The notes beneath the pieces were generated by a model. It was not told where the DNA came from and ran no database searches. It was given only the letters and a program-made list of their open reading frames with translations. From CAYWWY01 sp964580185 (GTDB taxonomy: Bacteria > Thermotogota > Thermotogae > MWEM01), in contig CAZOJQ010000002.1 in NCBI GenBank assembly GCA_964580185.1, positions 68,989 through 132,988 of the forward strand: a stretch of 64,000 bases of DNA, in the 5' to 3' direction. A program made the position numbers and the translations under genes. Below are positions 8,724 to 17,775 of the stretch, in pieces; positions within the stretch are counted from its first letter, which is position 1, and the number at the start of each line of letters is the position of its first letter.

Positions 8724-10007
8724 TCAATAGATTCTCATAACTGTACGGTCAATTCGGGATTCCTGTATGTGGGCAAAGGGAACGGAAATCCGAACATGAG
8801 AGATCTCCCGAAACCACACTCCAAAATGGACCGCTCTGCGACCCTCGAAAACAGCGGTCCAAAGATCTCGCTCGTCGATAGAGGGAGGCGAACGGGGGGA
8901 AGATGATTGCTCTCGTTGATGATCCCAGCGATCATTTTTGTTGGAAAAAAGAATCCGGTCGTCCAATACTCGAATCCACAGGTTTGGAGGACTCGACCGC
9001 AAACAGATGACCTGATCTTTGGCGCTTTCATCAAAGGGCTCAGACCAACTGGCAAAGAAAGGACGCATTGCCTCTTGGGCAAGAGGATGATGGACACGAA
9101 TGATCCATTGATCGGGAAAGTCTTCATGAATCACCATCGTCGCTTTTTCCAGAATAGCCCGCAACATCCGATTCCATTCAGAATCATACGTAAACTCAGG
9201 GAAAAGCGCTGGATATCTGGCCAGATAATACGAGGGAGAAAACCAGTGGATTTGGGACTGCTCGGAAGAAATCCCATAATCCTCAATCCAGTCCAGGACC
9301 GACTGAGCGGTTAATGGCTGATGACTACCCGTTGGCTGACCCCGAAGGTCGACACTGAGAAACCCGGCCTGTCTACGGACTTCTAAAACCTGAAGAGGGG
9401 TCTGTCCATACAAAAGGATTGAAGGGGAAAAGGATTCCCGATAAATCTGCTGCTCTCGGATCCTTTGCAACCCTTGTGCTGAGAAGGATATCCCCACATA
9501 TTCGCCCACGCGATACGAGAACGGTTCCGCGGAAAACAACCCCCGGAAAAGGATTTCAACTCCCTCAAAGTACGGAAGGATGACTCCTCCCCGTTCCATG
9601 GCATTGTGAAGCAAGCTGAAAAAGGCTTCTGGATGAAAAAACGCTTCGATCTGACCCAGGGGATTCCAACCCTCCATCGGGCCATACCAACAAAGGATGA
9701 CAGGCTGTTTCAACAGCCGATCGAACAAGGAAGCATGCAGGTTATTTTCGATGCTCCACCGGAAAACCCGCTGCTCGATCTGCTGGTCCATGCGGAAAAC
9801 ATTCCATAGGGTATGGATTGAAGGCGCATCCAGATTCTGAAAACTTTGATAGGAAGACAAATACAGCGTTAGGGACGTGTCTTGCACCCAAGGAATGGAA
9901 CCGACAGTAGCAAAAGCGGAATATGACGTCACGAACAAAGGAGCCAGTACCAGCCAGGCTAAAACGCTTCGGATTGTCCGAAGATCAGAACATTTGACCA
10001 AACCCAA
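8724..10007 (-). CDS. Exported protein of unknown function, bamA-secA interval
   Basis: I do not recognise the family. I place the start at TTG 10007 (427 aa), where GGGAGGA sits 7 bases upstream inside the end of the bamA-like gene; the frame extends to 10055 without a better site. The N-terminus has a clear signal sequence (hydrophobic VLAWLVLAPLFVT then SYSAFA), so it should be periplasmic or outer-membrane associated. The rest is aromatic-rich mixed alpha/beta sequence without obvious repeats or catalytic motifs. Its overlap with the bamA-like gene and its place before secA suggest an envelope role; that is inference only. Confidence 0.75.
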   Translation of the reverse strand: MGLVKCSDLRTIRSVLAWLVLAPLFVTSYSAFATVGSIPWVQDTSLTLYLSSYQSFQNLDAPSIHTLWNVFRMDQQIEQRVFRWSIENNLHASLFDRLLKQPVILCWYGPMEGWNPLGQIEAFFHPEAFFSLLHNAMERGGVILPYFEGVEILFRGLFSAEPFSYRVGEYVGISFSAQGLQRIREQQIYRESFSPSILLYGQTPLQVLEVRRQAGFLSVDLRGQPTGSHQPLTAQSVLDWIEDYGISSEQSQIHWFSPSYYLARYPALFPEFTYDSEWNRMLRAILEKATMVIHEDFPDQWIIRVHHPLAQEAMRPFFASWSEPFDESAKDQVICLRSSPPNLWIRVLDDRILFSNKNDRWDHQREQSSSPRSPPSIDERDLWTAVFEGRRAVHFGVWFREISHVRISVPFAHIQESRIDRTVMRIY

Positions 10008-12285
10008 AGCTAAATCCTCCCCATTCGAGGGTGCGCATATTCCAACCGGTATCAAATCTCAAAAGCCCGAACCCCGGGATGGTAATCCTCATTCCAAACC
10101 CAAACGAACCCAGCATTCGCCCAAAGTCGAACTCACTTCCATCATTAAAGGCCATTCCCGCATCGATAAAGCCGACCAGGCCCAATCCAACAGGGTCTTG
10201 ACGAATGATTTGATACCGATACTCCATATTCGCCGCAACGGCGTACTGTCCCAATTGCGATCTTGTATCCAATATCCCTCGAACCAATGCGCTCTGGGGC
10301 CCACCGATTTTATACTCTAAAACTTCTAGAGGATTATAGAGAATTTCTCCCGCAAAGATTCGTCCTGCAAAGGTATGATCTCTCCAAGGGGTCCAAAAGC
10401 CTCGAACAAACTGGCGCATCTGGAACCAATCTTCTGTCGCCCCCAAGCCGGAATACTCCGCTCGAATATAGAACTCATATCCCGAGGTAGGACTGGTTAA
10501 GTCATCTCGGGTATCAAAGCTGTAGTTGAGTCCCAACACTGTAACGATCCCCGAAGGAGCAATTGTGGTTGCGGTGGCGGGAACATCATGGCGGTTGAAG
10601 CTCCCCCAGGTCAAATCAGCGCCTAGGAAGTGGAAGTCCCCGATCCGAAGGCCCACATTGGGAACAATCCGGAATGTATCGACTTCAAATCGGACAGGGA
10701 TCCGTTCATCCTCATCGCGGAAATACCTTAGGTCCCACTTTCGGCTGTAATTCAAGCTGATGCCCGCGTCAAAATTGGAACCAAATAGGTTTTTGATGGC
10801 GTAGGAAAAACCGAATTCGGGTTGACGGCCTAAAACTGCGCTCAGCGAAATGGTTTCCCCTTGACCGGTGGGGTTGATCCATTCAAAACTCATGTTTCCG
10901 GAAATCTGCTGAATGACAGATCCTTCAATAGAAGGATCGAAAGTAAGGCCGGCATTCATAGTCAGTGGATACGGAGATTCCTCCAAAGTGATCACAAAAA
11001 TCGTGCCTGGGGAATTCCGGGCAAATCCGATCGGTTCCATGCGAATGTCAGAAAAGTACTGGGTTCGATTGAGGTTGATGTACGTCTGAACCCAATCCCG
11101 TTCGGTAACTGCTTGTCCAGGCCGTAATCGGACCTCCCTCATCACCAAGTCCTCTCTTGTTTTGGTTAGGCCTCGAATCCGGATTTCTTGCACCACCGAT
11201 TCGGTGATGGTGAAGGTAAGGGTCTGTGTTGATGCACTATACACTGGATGGATGATTACGATGGGGTAGCCGGCGTCTTTGTATCGATAAACCATCAACT
11301 CGGTATCGCGCAGGACATCCATCAAAACGGTCGTAGGGTTGCGTACGCTTCGCAAACCGGGCATCAGCTCTGCATGAGACAGAAGGGTATTCCCTTTGAT
11401 GATCACCTCTTGAACTGGATGGTCTTTGGGAACAACTGGGTTCAATTGAATCTTGAGCACAAGATATACTCCATACTCCCCTGTTTCCATCGGTTCATCC
11501 AGCGCGTTGAAATACATTTCTGTCTCAGGACCATATAGACCCGTATTGTAGAGTGAGTTCAAAGCAAGCTGAAGGGTAAGCAACTTTGGATAGCAAACCG
11601 CTTTGTTCCGAAAGATTCTCCAGAAATCCGCATAGAAGTCCTTCAAGGTTTCCAATTGCATGATATCCTTGACTTCCTGTAAAGTGATGTCTCCCGTCTC
11701 TCCGGTAACCTGGATGTCGTACAGACCATATTCGATAACCTTGATTTCCAGCTTCCCTTCCGGGATAAAAAAACGTCCATTCGGAGCGATCTCCATGTTG
11801 GTTCGTATTTCGATCAATTGAGGGATGTATCCTTGGCTGGAGTAATAGGTCCGGATGGCATTCGTGCTTCGAATCAGCATTTTATGATTGAACGCTCGAT
11901 CTTTTTTGATCTGGATTAATGGGTTCAAATCGGCTACTCGGACAACATTGGAGCCATTGATACTCAATGTGATATCATTGACAGTCGGGTGTTCCACCAG
12001 TTCAAAAACAATCATCTTAACGTCGCCAATGTAGGGAGCCAAGCGGTAAGACACCGATTGAAAGTATCCCATATCTTCAATTAGGAAGATATCCTGTTCG
12101 ATTTGGTCAATCGTAACCCGAGCCCCTTCTTTGGTATTACGGATCACTTCTTGGATCTCATAGGTCGGAATGGTTGTATTCCCGGTAATCTCCACAAGCC
12201 CAATCGAATTGGACCATCCAAAACTCGCAAGTAGAATAAGTAGTATGATTCCTGTCCCTATTCGGATTTTCTTCAATGATAACAA
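9985..12285 (-). CDS. bamA: Omp85/BamA-type outer membrane assembly protein
   Basis: About 766 residues from TTG 12285 (AAGGGGG 8 bases upstream); ATG 12306 and TTG 12354 are in-frame alternatives. A hydrophobic signal (IILLILLASFG) is followed by POTRA-like modules; recognisable ones begin IGLVEITGNTTI, then VQEVIIKGNTLL and VQEIRIRGLTK. The C-terminal ~330 residues form the 16-strand barrel, with SFDTRDDLTSPTSG, the Omp85 signature GGPQSALVRGI and a terminal Phe (FGQMF). It inserts beta-barrel proteins into the outer membrane. Neighbours are an RseC-like protein and a lytic transglycosylase. Assignment as BamA rather than TamA rests on context. Confidence 0.88.
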   Translation of the reverse strand: MLSLKKIRIGTGIILLILLASFGWSNSIGLVEITGNTTIPTYEIQEVIRNTKEGARVTIDQIEQDIFLIEDMGYFQSVSYRLAPYIGDVKMIVFELVEHPTVNDITLSINGSNVVRVADLNPLIQIKKDRAFNHKMLIRSTNAIRTYYSSQGYIPQLIEIRTNMEIAPNGRFFIPEGKLEIKVIEYGLYDIQVTGETGDITLQEVKDIMQLETLKDFYADFWRIFRNKAVCYPKLLTLQLALNSLYNTGLYGPETEMYFNALDEPMETGEYGVYLVLKIQLNPVVPKDHPVQEVIIKGNTLLSHAELMPGLRSVRNPTTVLMDVLRDTELMVYRYKDAGYPIVIIHPVYSASTQTLTFTITESVVQEIRIRGLTKTREDLVMREVRLRPGQAVTERDWVQTYINLNRTQYFSDIRMEPIGFARNSPGTIFVITLEESPYPLTMNAGLTFDPSIEGSVIQQISGNMSFEWINPTGQGETISLSAVLGRQPEFGFSYAIKNLFGSNFDAGISLNYSRKWDLRYFRDEDERIPVRFEVDTFRIVPNVGLRIGDFHFLGADLTWGSFNRHDVPATATTIAPSGIVTVLGLNYSFDTRDDLTSPTSGYEFYIRAEYSGLGATEDWFQMRQFVRGFWTPWRDHTFAGRIFAGEILYNPLEVLEYKIGGPQSALVRGILDTRSQLGQYAVAANMEYRYQIIRQDPVGLGLVGFIDAGMAFNDGSEFDFGRMLGSFGFGMRITIPGFGLLRFDTGWNMRTLEWGGFSFGFGQMF

Positions 12286-12343
12286 AGCCCTGTCCCCCTT
12301 GATCATCCAAGTATGCGTAACCGATCTAAATTGCCGATGTTCC

Positions 12344-12766
12344 TTACGATCCAACCTTTTTCAGGATTTTGGGTCGAAACTTCCCCCGCGTGGCACGATC
12401 GATCCATCGAAGCGCAAAAAAACCGCTGGAAAGAGGGAGCAAAGACCACAAGAGTGATTGAACATCCGAAAGTCGAAAGATTTCACTGGTAAGGAAAAGC
12501 GAGAGGATAAAGAGGATGGTAGGAATCCCGTAGGTCAGAAATGCCAGTCGAGTCACGGGCGTTTGGGGGATTTCCACTTCCAACTCATCCATCGCTTGAA
12601 CACTCATTCCATTAGGGCATTCTATATGGAGTTCCAGTTTTTTTGGCACGCCACAAATCGACGAAGAGGGGCACGATCCACATGCTGCCGTTCGTTCCTT
12701 TTCAACGATCGCTACCGTTTTCCCTTTTTCCTGTTCTACGCGCACAACACGAAATACTTCGATCAC
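12344..12766 (-). CDS. RseC/MucC-like membrane protein with Cys cluster
   Basis: About 140 residues from GTG 12766 (GGAG at 7 bases); an upstream TTG at 12793 has its ribosome site too close. The N-terminal half carries the RseC-type Cys cluster ACGSCPSSSICG, which may bind an iron-sulphur cluster or act in redox control. Two hydrophobic segments follow (~75-95 and 103-120), then a basic tail. RseC family members modulate sigma-E or the SoxR-reducing system in Proteobacteria; here the role is probably redox-linked but unproven. It sits between the lytic transglycosylase and the bamA-like gene. Confidence 0.78.
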   Translation of the reverse strand: MIEVFRVVRVEQEKGKTVAIVEKERTAACGSCPSSSICGVPKKLELHIECPNGMSVQAMDELEVEIPQTPVTRLAFLTYGIPTILFILSLFLTSEIFRLSDVQSLLWSLLPLSSGFFALRWIDRATRGKFRPKILKKVGS

Positions 12767-12802
12767 TTGATTGCTCCAATCGATACATTCCAACCCTCTG
12801 CT

Positions 12803-13834
12803 CTAGAAGCGGATCGAAATCCCCAAATAGGGGATCCATCGATCCCGGTGATGAACACCGGCATACATCTCAAATCCCGTTTGGACTTCAAATCCCAGTT
12901 GGAATCGCCAATCTTCTTGTCTGATCCGAATCAAAACCCTCCATGGTAGATGGATCGATGAAAACTCCCAAGACAACTGCCCGGAATCGATCGAGTACAA
13001 CAAGGTAAGGGTCTGATTCCAGGTATTGGATTTTACTTGAATCCCGGAGATCCATTCATCGTCATATCCACAAACCAGCTGAATTCTCGGATGGATGAAC
13101 CATTCCTGATAAAAAAATGGGTAGGTCTGTTGAGTTACGTTGATTCCAATCGCAGTCGCCCCGAACCAAAAGGTAGGAAAAACGGAAATGAACCGAAATT
13201 CATCGGGTTCTCCCGATCGGACATCCCCTTGGACAGAAACCCAAATGAAATCGAGTAAACCAACCCGAATCCCATTGGCATATTGACGACTAAATTCCTT
13301 GATTTGATGCACATAGTCACGGGCTGGTGCTTCAGACAAAGGATCTTTTCCCGATTGCAGGAGGTTCGTGACTGCGCCTGTTCCCATATAATATGCAGCC
13401 AGTGCAAGGTCTTTGGAACCCAGTTGGCGCTCCAGACGATCGAAATATTGAAGGATGCGCACACCCCCATAGGGATTGAACGGATTGATCATCCCGATCT
13501 CTTCAGCTGTAAACGGTTTGGTTTGAAATAGCCCGAGCGCGAACGACGGTGAAATCGAATGAACGATAAACGAAGATTCCTTCTGAATCAAACCTCCAAG
13601 GATCGGATCATCGATCCGAACGGATAATCCAGTCTGAAAAGTCCTTCTAAAGGTAATTTGCACCGAAAACTCGGTCATCCCTCCTTGGAAAGAAACATAC
13701 GGGCGAGGTTGGTACAAAAGATTGGTGGGGAAAAAACCCATTACCCCTCTGGCCAAAAGGAAACCGATTGCAAACCAACCGATCGTTCTCCAGACACTAA
13801 TGGAGATGTTCCTGTTCCTGGAGCGTTCGCGCAA
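12803..13834 (-). CDS. Lytic transglycosylase-like domain fused to a C-terminal beta-rich domain
   Basis: The frame is open to 14017, but the credible start is TTG 13834 (343 aa): AGGAGGA lies directly upstream and a good signal peptide follows (basic RERSRNRN, then hydrophobic IGWFAIGFLLARGVMGFF). It overlaps the hypD gene end by 38 bases. Residues ~70-190 match the SLT lysozyme-like fold: LIQKESSF with the catalytic Glu, SPSFALGLFQTKPFTA, NPYGGVRILQYF and ALAAYYMGTGAV. The last ~150 residues are alternating beta strands ending in LGISIRF, with a terminal Phe as in outer-membrane barrels. It probably cleaves peptidoglycan from the periplasm, perhaps tethered to the outer membrane. The fusion is unusual. 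Confidence 0.75.
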   Translation of the reverse strand: MRERSRNRNISISVWRTIGWFAIGFLLARGVMGFFPTNLLYQPRPYVSFQGGMTEFSVQITFRRTFQTGLSVRIDDPILGGLIQKESSFIVHSISPSFALGLFQTKPFTAEEIGMINPFNPYGGVRILQYFDRLERQLGSKDLALAAYYMGTGAVTNLLQSGKDPLSEAPARDYVHQIKEFSRQYANGIRVGLLDFIWVSVQGDVRSGEPDEFRFISVFPTFWFGATAIGINVTQQTYPFFYQEWFIHPRIQLVCGYDDEWISGIQVKSNTWNQTLTLLYSIDSGQLSWEFSSIHLPWRVLIRIRQEDWRFQLGFEVQTGFEMYAGVHHRDRWIPYLGISIRF

Positions 13835-16166
13835 TAATCTCCTCCTGATGGGATCGGTCCAAATGGATGAAATAATCGCTATATCCTGCGACCCGGACCA
13901 GGAGATCGGCGTATTGTTCGGGATCTTTTTGCGCGGAGCGCAAAGTCTCTGTATCCACAACATTGAACTGGATATGGTGCCCTCCCTGACGAAAATAACT
14001 CCGGACCAGGTGCGCAATTTTTTGGATTCCCTCCCGTTCTTTGAATAAAGTCGGAGAAAACCGTTGATTGAGGAGCGTTCCTCCGGTTTTCGCCTGATCC
14101 ATCCGGGAAAGCGAACGAATCACTGCCGTTGGTCCATTTCGATCCGCTCCATGAGACGGAGAAGTCCCATCTGAAATGGGAAGTCCCTTATGGCGCCCAT
14201 TGGGTGTTGCTCCTGTTTTTGATCCGAAATAGACATGACAGGTCGTCGAAAGAAAGTTGATATGGTATCTCCCCCCAACGCTATCGGGTTTTCCATCAAT
14301 CATTTCTAACAAAGAGCCAAAAACCCGTTCCATCAGCTGATCCGCTTGAGGATCATCATTTCCAAAAAACGGGGTGTGATTCCATAGGAGTTGCCTCAGG
14401 CGTTCTTCCTCATGGAAATCCTGATTCATCGCATGGATGATTTGACCCATTGTACGGTCCTTTCGTTCATATACATGGGTCTGGAGCGCAGAGAGGCTGT
14501 CTGTGATCGTACCGATTCCGCAGCATTGGATATAGTGGGAATTGTACCGCGCGCCTCCTTGATAGTAATCTTTTCCTTTTTGAATGCAGTCTGCAATCAG
14601 CACCGACAAAAAGGGCGCGGGCATCTCGTTGGCATATGCCTGTTCCAGCAGATGATTGGCTTCCATCTTGATCTGGATCGCGTAGTTCAGTTGCTTCTCA
14701 AATGCGCGATACAAAGCCTCAAAGGAATCCATCCGATTGGGATCTCCGCACGAAAGGCCTACTTGCTTTCCGCTGAATGGATCAACCCCTTGATTCAAAG
14801 TTAGTTCCAAGATTTTTGGAAGGTTAAGGTACCCAGTCAATATATAGGCCTCTTTCCCAAAAGCGCCCGTTTCGATACACCCGCTGGTCCCTCCTTCTCT
14901 GGCATCCTCTAGCGTTTTTCCCATGCCGACCATCTCTTGAACCACAAGATCGGCATTAAACACGGAAGGATATCCAAAGCCGCGGGAAATTACCGCGCAA
15001 GCCCTTTCGAGAAAGTGTTGGGGGGATTTTTGGCTGATTTGAATGTTGAATCCGGGTTGCAAAAGGTGGATCTCTTCCGCTATGTCCAACAATAGGTAGG
15101 AAAGGTCATTGACCCCATCGCTGCCATTGCGCAGCAGCCCACCCAAATTGATGTTTGTAAAATCATTGTAGGTTCCGCTTTCTTGGGCCGTAACACCCAC
15201 CTTTGGGGGTGCTGGTTGATTGTTGAATTTGATCCACAGACAACTGATCAGTTCTCGCGCTTCTTCTTGGGTAAGTCGGCCTTCATCCAGATCGCTCCGA
15301 TAAAACGGATACAGATGTTGATCCAAATGCCCCGGATTCATGGCATCCCATCCGTTTAGCTCCATGATGGTTCCCAAATGCAAAAACCAATAGGTCTGCA
15401 ACGCTTCGTGCAAATTTTGAGGGGCATTTTCTGGGACTCGAGCGCAAACCCGCGCAACCGTTCGAAGCTCTTCTCTCCTTTTGGGATCCTTTTCCTGGTT
15501 GGCCATATGATCGGCCAATTCCGAATGCCTCCGAGCAAATAGAACGATGGCATCGCACGCGATTTCCATAGCCATCAGCTGGTTCTGTTTTTCGTACGCA
15601 TGGGGATCGCTGAGGCAATCTAACGCCTTCCGTTGATCCTGGATCTCTTGTTTCCAATCTTTGATCCCTTTTTGATAAATCCGACCATCAAGGGTCGTAT
15701 GGCCAGGAGCGCGCTGTTCCATGAATTCGGTAAAAACCCCAGCCTCATACAACAAATGCCATGGTTCGGAAAATAGTGGAAGAAGGCGATCCCGCATCGA
15801 TCTGCCTTCCCAATACGGAATCACTTTCGTTTCATAGGCTTCAAATACTTGTGGCGGCACCTGATAAGCGGTCATTTCTCGATCATTGAGCACCTGTAGG
15901 TCTTTCAGACTATGGCATGTGAGTTCGGGAAAGGTGGGTACGGATTTCGGAAAAGGCCCCCTCTCTCCCACGATCCATTCATCGGCTCCGATATAAATCT
16001 GTTGCTTCGCGCACAGTTCGCGAAAACTTAGGGCCCGCAGGATTGGTATCGGCACTTTCCCCAATTGGTTTTTGTAGAAATCTGTTATTATGACGGCTCG
16101 TTCATGGGAAATTGTTGGCTTTGCATGGTAGCTTTCTTCTCGCAACCGTTGAACCCTGGGTGTCAT
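13797..16166 (-). CDS. hypD: Glycyl-radical trans-4-hydroxy-L-proline dehydratase (HypD)
   Basis: 789 residues from ATG 16166, which overlaps the activase stop as ATGA. The thiyl-radical Cys and base Glu are in GGTSGCIETG (Cys430, Glu432), and the glycyl-radical loop is VRVAGYSDYF (Gly761). Compared from memory with Clostridioides difficile HypD, Phe148, His156, Asp274, Ser330, Asp335, Phe336, Cys430, Glu432, Tyr446, Thr641 and Gly761 all match the catalytic or substrate residues at a constant offset of four. The enzyme dehydrates trans-4-hydroxy-L-proline to pyrroline-5-carboxylate, which P5C reductase turns into proline; no such reductase lies nearby. It is cytoplasmic and oxygen sensitive. 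Confidence 0.82.
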   Translation of the reverse strand: MTPRVQRLREESYHAKPTISHERAVIITDFYKNQLGKVPIPILRALSFRELCAKQQIYIGADEWIVGERGPFPKSVPTFPELTCHSLKDLQVLNDREMTAYQVPPQVFEAYETKVIPYWEGRSMRDRLLPLFSEPWHLLYEAGVFTEFMEQRAPGHTTLDGRIYQKGIKDWKQEIQDQRKALDCLSDPHAYEKQNQLMAMEIACDAIVLFARRHSELADHMANQEKDPKRREELRTVARVCARVPENAPQNLHEALQTYWFLHLGTIMELNGWDAMNPGHLDQHLYPFYRSDLDEGRLTQEEARELISCLWIKFNNQPAPPKVGVTAQESGTYNDFTNINLGGLLRNGSDGVNDLSYLLLDIAEEIHLLQPGFNIQISQKSPQHFLERACAVISRGFGYPSVFNADLVVQEMVGMGKTLEDAREGGTSGCIETGAFGKEAYILTGYLNLPKILELTLNQGVDPFSGKQVGLSCGDPNRMDSFEALYRAFEKQLNYAIQIKMEANHLLEQAYANEMPAPFLSVLIADCIQKGKDYYQGGARYNSHYIQCCGIGTITDSLSALQTHVYERKDRTMGQIIHAMNQDFHEEERLRQLLWNHTPFFGNDDPQADQLMERVFGSLLEMIDGKPDSVGGRYHINFLSTTCHVYFGSKTGATPNGRHKGLPISDGTSPSHGADRNGPTAVIRSLSRMDQAKTGGTLLNQRFSPTLFKEREGIQKIAHLVRSYFRQGGHHIQFNVVDTETLRSAQKDPEQYADLLVRVAGYSDYFIHLDRSHQEEIIARTLQEQEHLH

Positions 16167-17011
16167 TGATCCTCTCCTCCGTTTCGCAGGGCAGTAAACC
16201 CTCTTTTGCGCAAATCCATCAACCACTGTTTGCATGCTCGATCTGAAGCAGATGGGTCATACGAGTCTTGGGAAATACCGATTTTTCGGGCTTTTCCCGT
16301 GCCCCAGGCATGATAGGGCATCAACTGAACCGATTTCATTCGATTCAAGCGTTCCAAAATTTGGATGGTGCCCATTCGATTCTCCTCTCCGTCGTTCATT
16401 CCAAAGATAATGGGAATTCGGATGGCATAAGGGATTGTGGTCCTTTGGTCCAGGTAACTAAGGTTTTGGAGAATCTTCTCGTTGCTGGTTCCTGTGCAAT
16501 CAAGATGGAGCTCTTTCGATGCCGCTTTGATATCAAACAAAACCCAGTCTGTATGGGAAAGGACGGATTGAAACAGGTCCAAATCTGCATAACCACTTGT
16601 ATCCAACGTACGGTGGATTCCTTTCTTACCCAAAGACTCCCACAGCTCGATCGTGAACATAGGCTGTGTCAATGGTTCCCCGCCCGAAAGGGTAACCCCT
16701 CCACCGGATTCTTCATAGAAGATCCGGTCTCTCATCACCAACGAAACTACCTCATCAGTCCTCATAGGACGGCCGACTAACTCTCGAGCGTTTGTTGGGC
16801 AAGTATACTGACCTTTCGCATATATCCTGCATTGGCCGCAATCCATACACCGTTCTTTTGTAAAAAGGATTTGCGGTTCTGGGGACTGGCTCTCTGGGTT
16901 GTGACACCACCGGCACCGAAGCGGGCACCCTTTTAAAAAAACGGTCGTTCGGATGCCACTGCCATCATCGGTCGCAAAACGCTTGATCAGAAAAACGGTA
17001 GCGCTCTCCAT
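16163..17011 (-). CDS. Glycyl-radical enzyme activating enzyme (radical SAM)
   Basis: 282 residues. The radical SAM cluster motif is CPLRCRWC (Cys-x3-Cys-x2-Cys, ~29-36), followed by a short ferredoxin-like insert with CMDCGQC and a fourth Cys about 12 residues later, enough for one extra 4Fe-4S cluster. GGGVTLSGGEP is the SAM-binding GGE motif. It abstracts hydrogen from the radical Gly of its partner, almost certainly the HypD encoded immediately downstream with a 4-base overlap. Its start overlaps the M50 protease stop by one base (TAATG), so the three genes are probably translationally coupled. Confidence 0.92.
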   Translation of the reverse strand: MESATVFLIKRFATDDGSGIRTTVFLKGCPLRCRWCHNPESQSPEPQILFTKERCMDCGQCRIYAKGQYTCPTNARELVGRPMRTDEVVSLVMRDRIFYEESGGGVTLSGGEPLTQPMFTIELWESLGKKGIHRTLDTSGYADLDLFQSVLSHTDWVLFDIKAASKELHLDCTGTSNEKILQNLSYLDQRTTIPYAIRIPIIFGMNDGEENRMGTIQILERLNRMKSVQLMPYHAWGTGKARKIGISQDSYDPSASDRACKQWLMDLRKRGFTALRNGGEDQ

Positions 17012-17661
17012 TAGAACCCGCGAACAAGGGAGTTGGACATGCTCATAAATAAGGAGTATAATCCTTGGGTAGGCAGCAGAATCACAGCGGATCCATTGGG
17101 AACGAATCGAATCAAAAGAATGAATCCGATAAGAATCATGAACTGTTGCCGTTCAATCCGGTCAAAGATCCCGTTCCATCGCATCGGAAAAACTCCGCGC
17201 AAGACCTTGAACCCATCCAAAGGCGGGATGGGAAACAGATTGAAGATAAACAAAACACAGTTCAAAAGGACAATGGTTTGCAAGATGTATTGGATATTGG
17301 TCAGAAGATGAGAATCTGTGTTCCCGAATCGAGTAACCAAGGAAAAGATCAGAGAAAAGAAGAAAGCGACAGCAAGGTTAGAAAGGGGCCCCATAATGGA
17401 TACTAGAATTTGGGCTTTATGATAGTTTCGGTACGCGCGTGGATTGATCAAAACAGGTTTGCCCCATCCAAAACCCACGAGGAGAAACGCAAAGAATCCG
17501 ATCCAATCGATGTGGGCAATCGGATTCAGCGTCAGGCGACCTTGCGACCGAGGCGTACTGTCTCCGAGAAGATCGGCGGTTTTGGCATGAGAGAATTCAT
17601 GAATGCCTATGGCAATCAGAATGGCTGGAATTAGCAAGAATTTATCGATGAGCAGTTCCAT
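17011..17661 (-). CDS. M50 family membrane metalloprotease (site-2 protease homologue)
   Basis: 216 residues from ATG 17661, placed just downstream of the promoter; the longer frame to 17775 runs past the promoter and is unlikely. The zinc motif GIHEFSHA (HExxH) lies in the first membrane segment and the third ligand is in LFPIPPLDGFKV (NPxPPLDG-type, here FPIPPLDG). Five to six hydrophobic segments. The short form without a PDZ domain matches the S2P-M50-like group of site-2 proteases. It cleaves within the membrane; the substrate is unknown. It heads the operon with the glycyl-radical pair. Confidence 0.88.
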   Translation of the reverse strand: MELLIDKFLLIPAILIAIGIHEFSHAKTADLLGDSTPRSQGRLTLNPIAHIDWIGFFAFLLVGFGWGKPVLINPRAYRNYHKAQILVSIMGPLSNLAVAFFFSLIFSLVTRFGNTDSHLLTNIQYILQTIVLLNCVLFIFNLFPIPPLDGFKVLRGVFPMRWNGIFDRIERQQFMILIGFILLIRFVPNGSAVILLPTQGLYSLFMSMSNSLVRGF

Positions 17662-17707
17662 ATTGGTTCGGTTCTCCTTCCTTTGAATGGCTCGATGTCT
17701 CGAAAAT

Positions 17708-17736
17708 AGTATAACAGCGAAACAAAGAAAAGTCAA
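17708..17736 (-). promoter_or_regulatory. Sigma-70-type promoter of the M50-hypD-bamA-secA run
   Basis: On the minus strand TTGACT, a 17-base spacer and TATACT lie 46 bases upstream of the M50 start. No comparable promoter was seen between here and lspA, so it may drive about 13 kb. Just before the -35, ACCCT and AGGGT flank six bases (inverted repeat), a possible operator. Confidence 0.8.
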
Positions 17737-17775
17737 TACCCTTTTTTGAGGGTCGAATAAACAGGAAGTAACCAT

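Noticed and set aside
13797..16166. Pyruvate formate-lyase assignment for the glycyl-radical enzyme
   Set aside because: PFL needs two adjacent Cys at the active site; here the motif is GCIETG with a Glu two residues after the Cys, and the remaining residues fit HypD.
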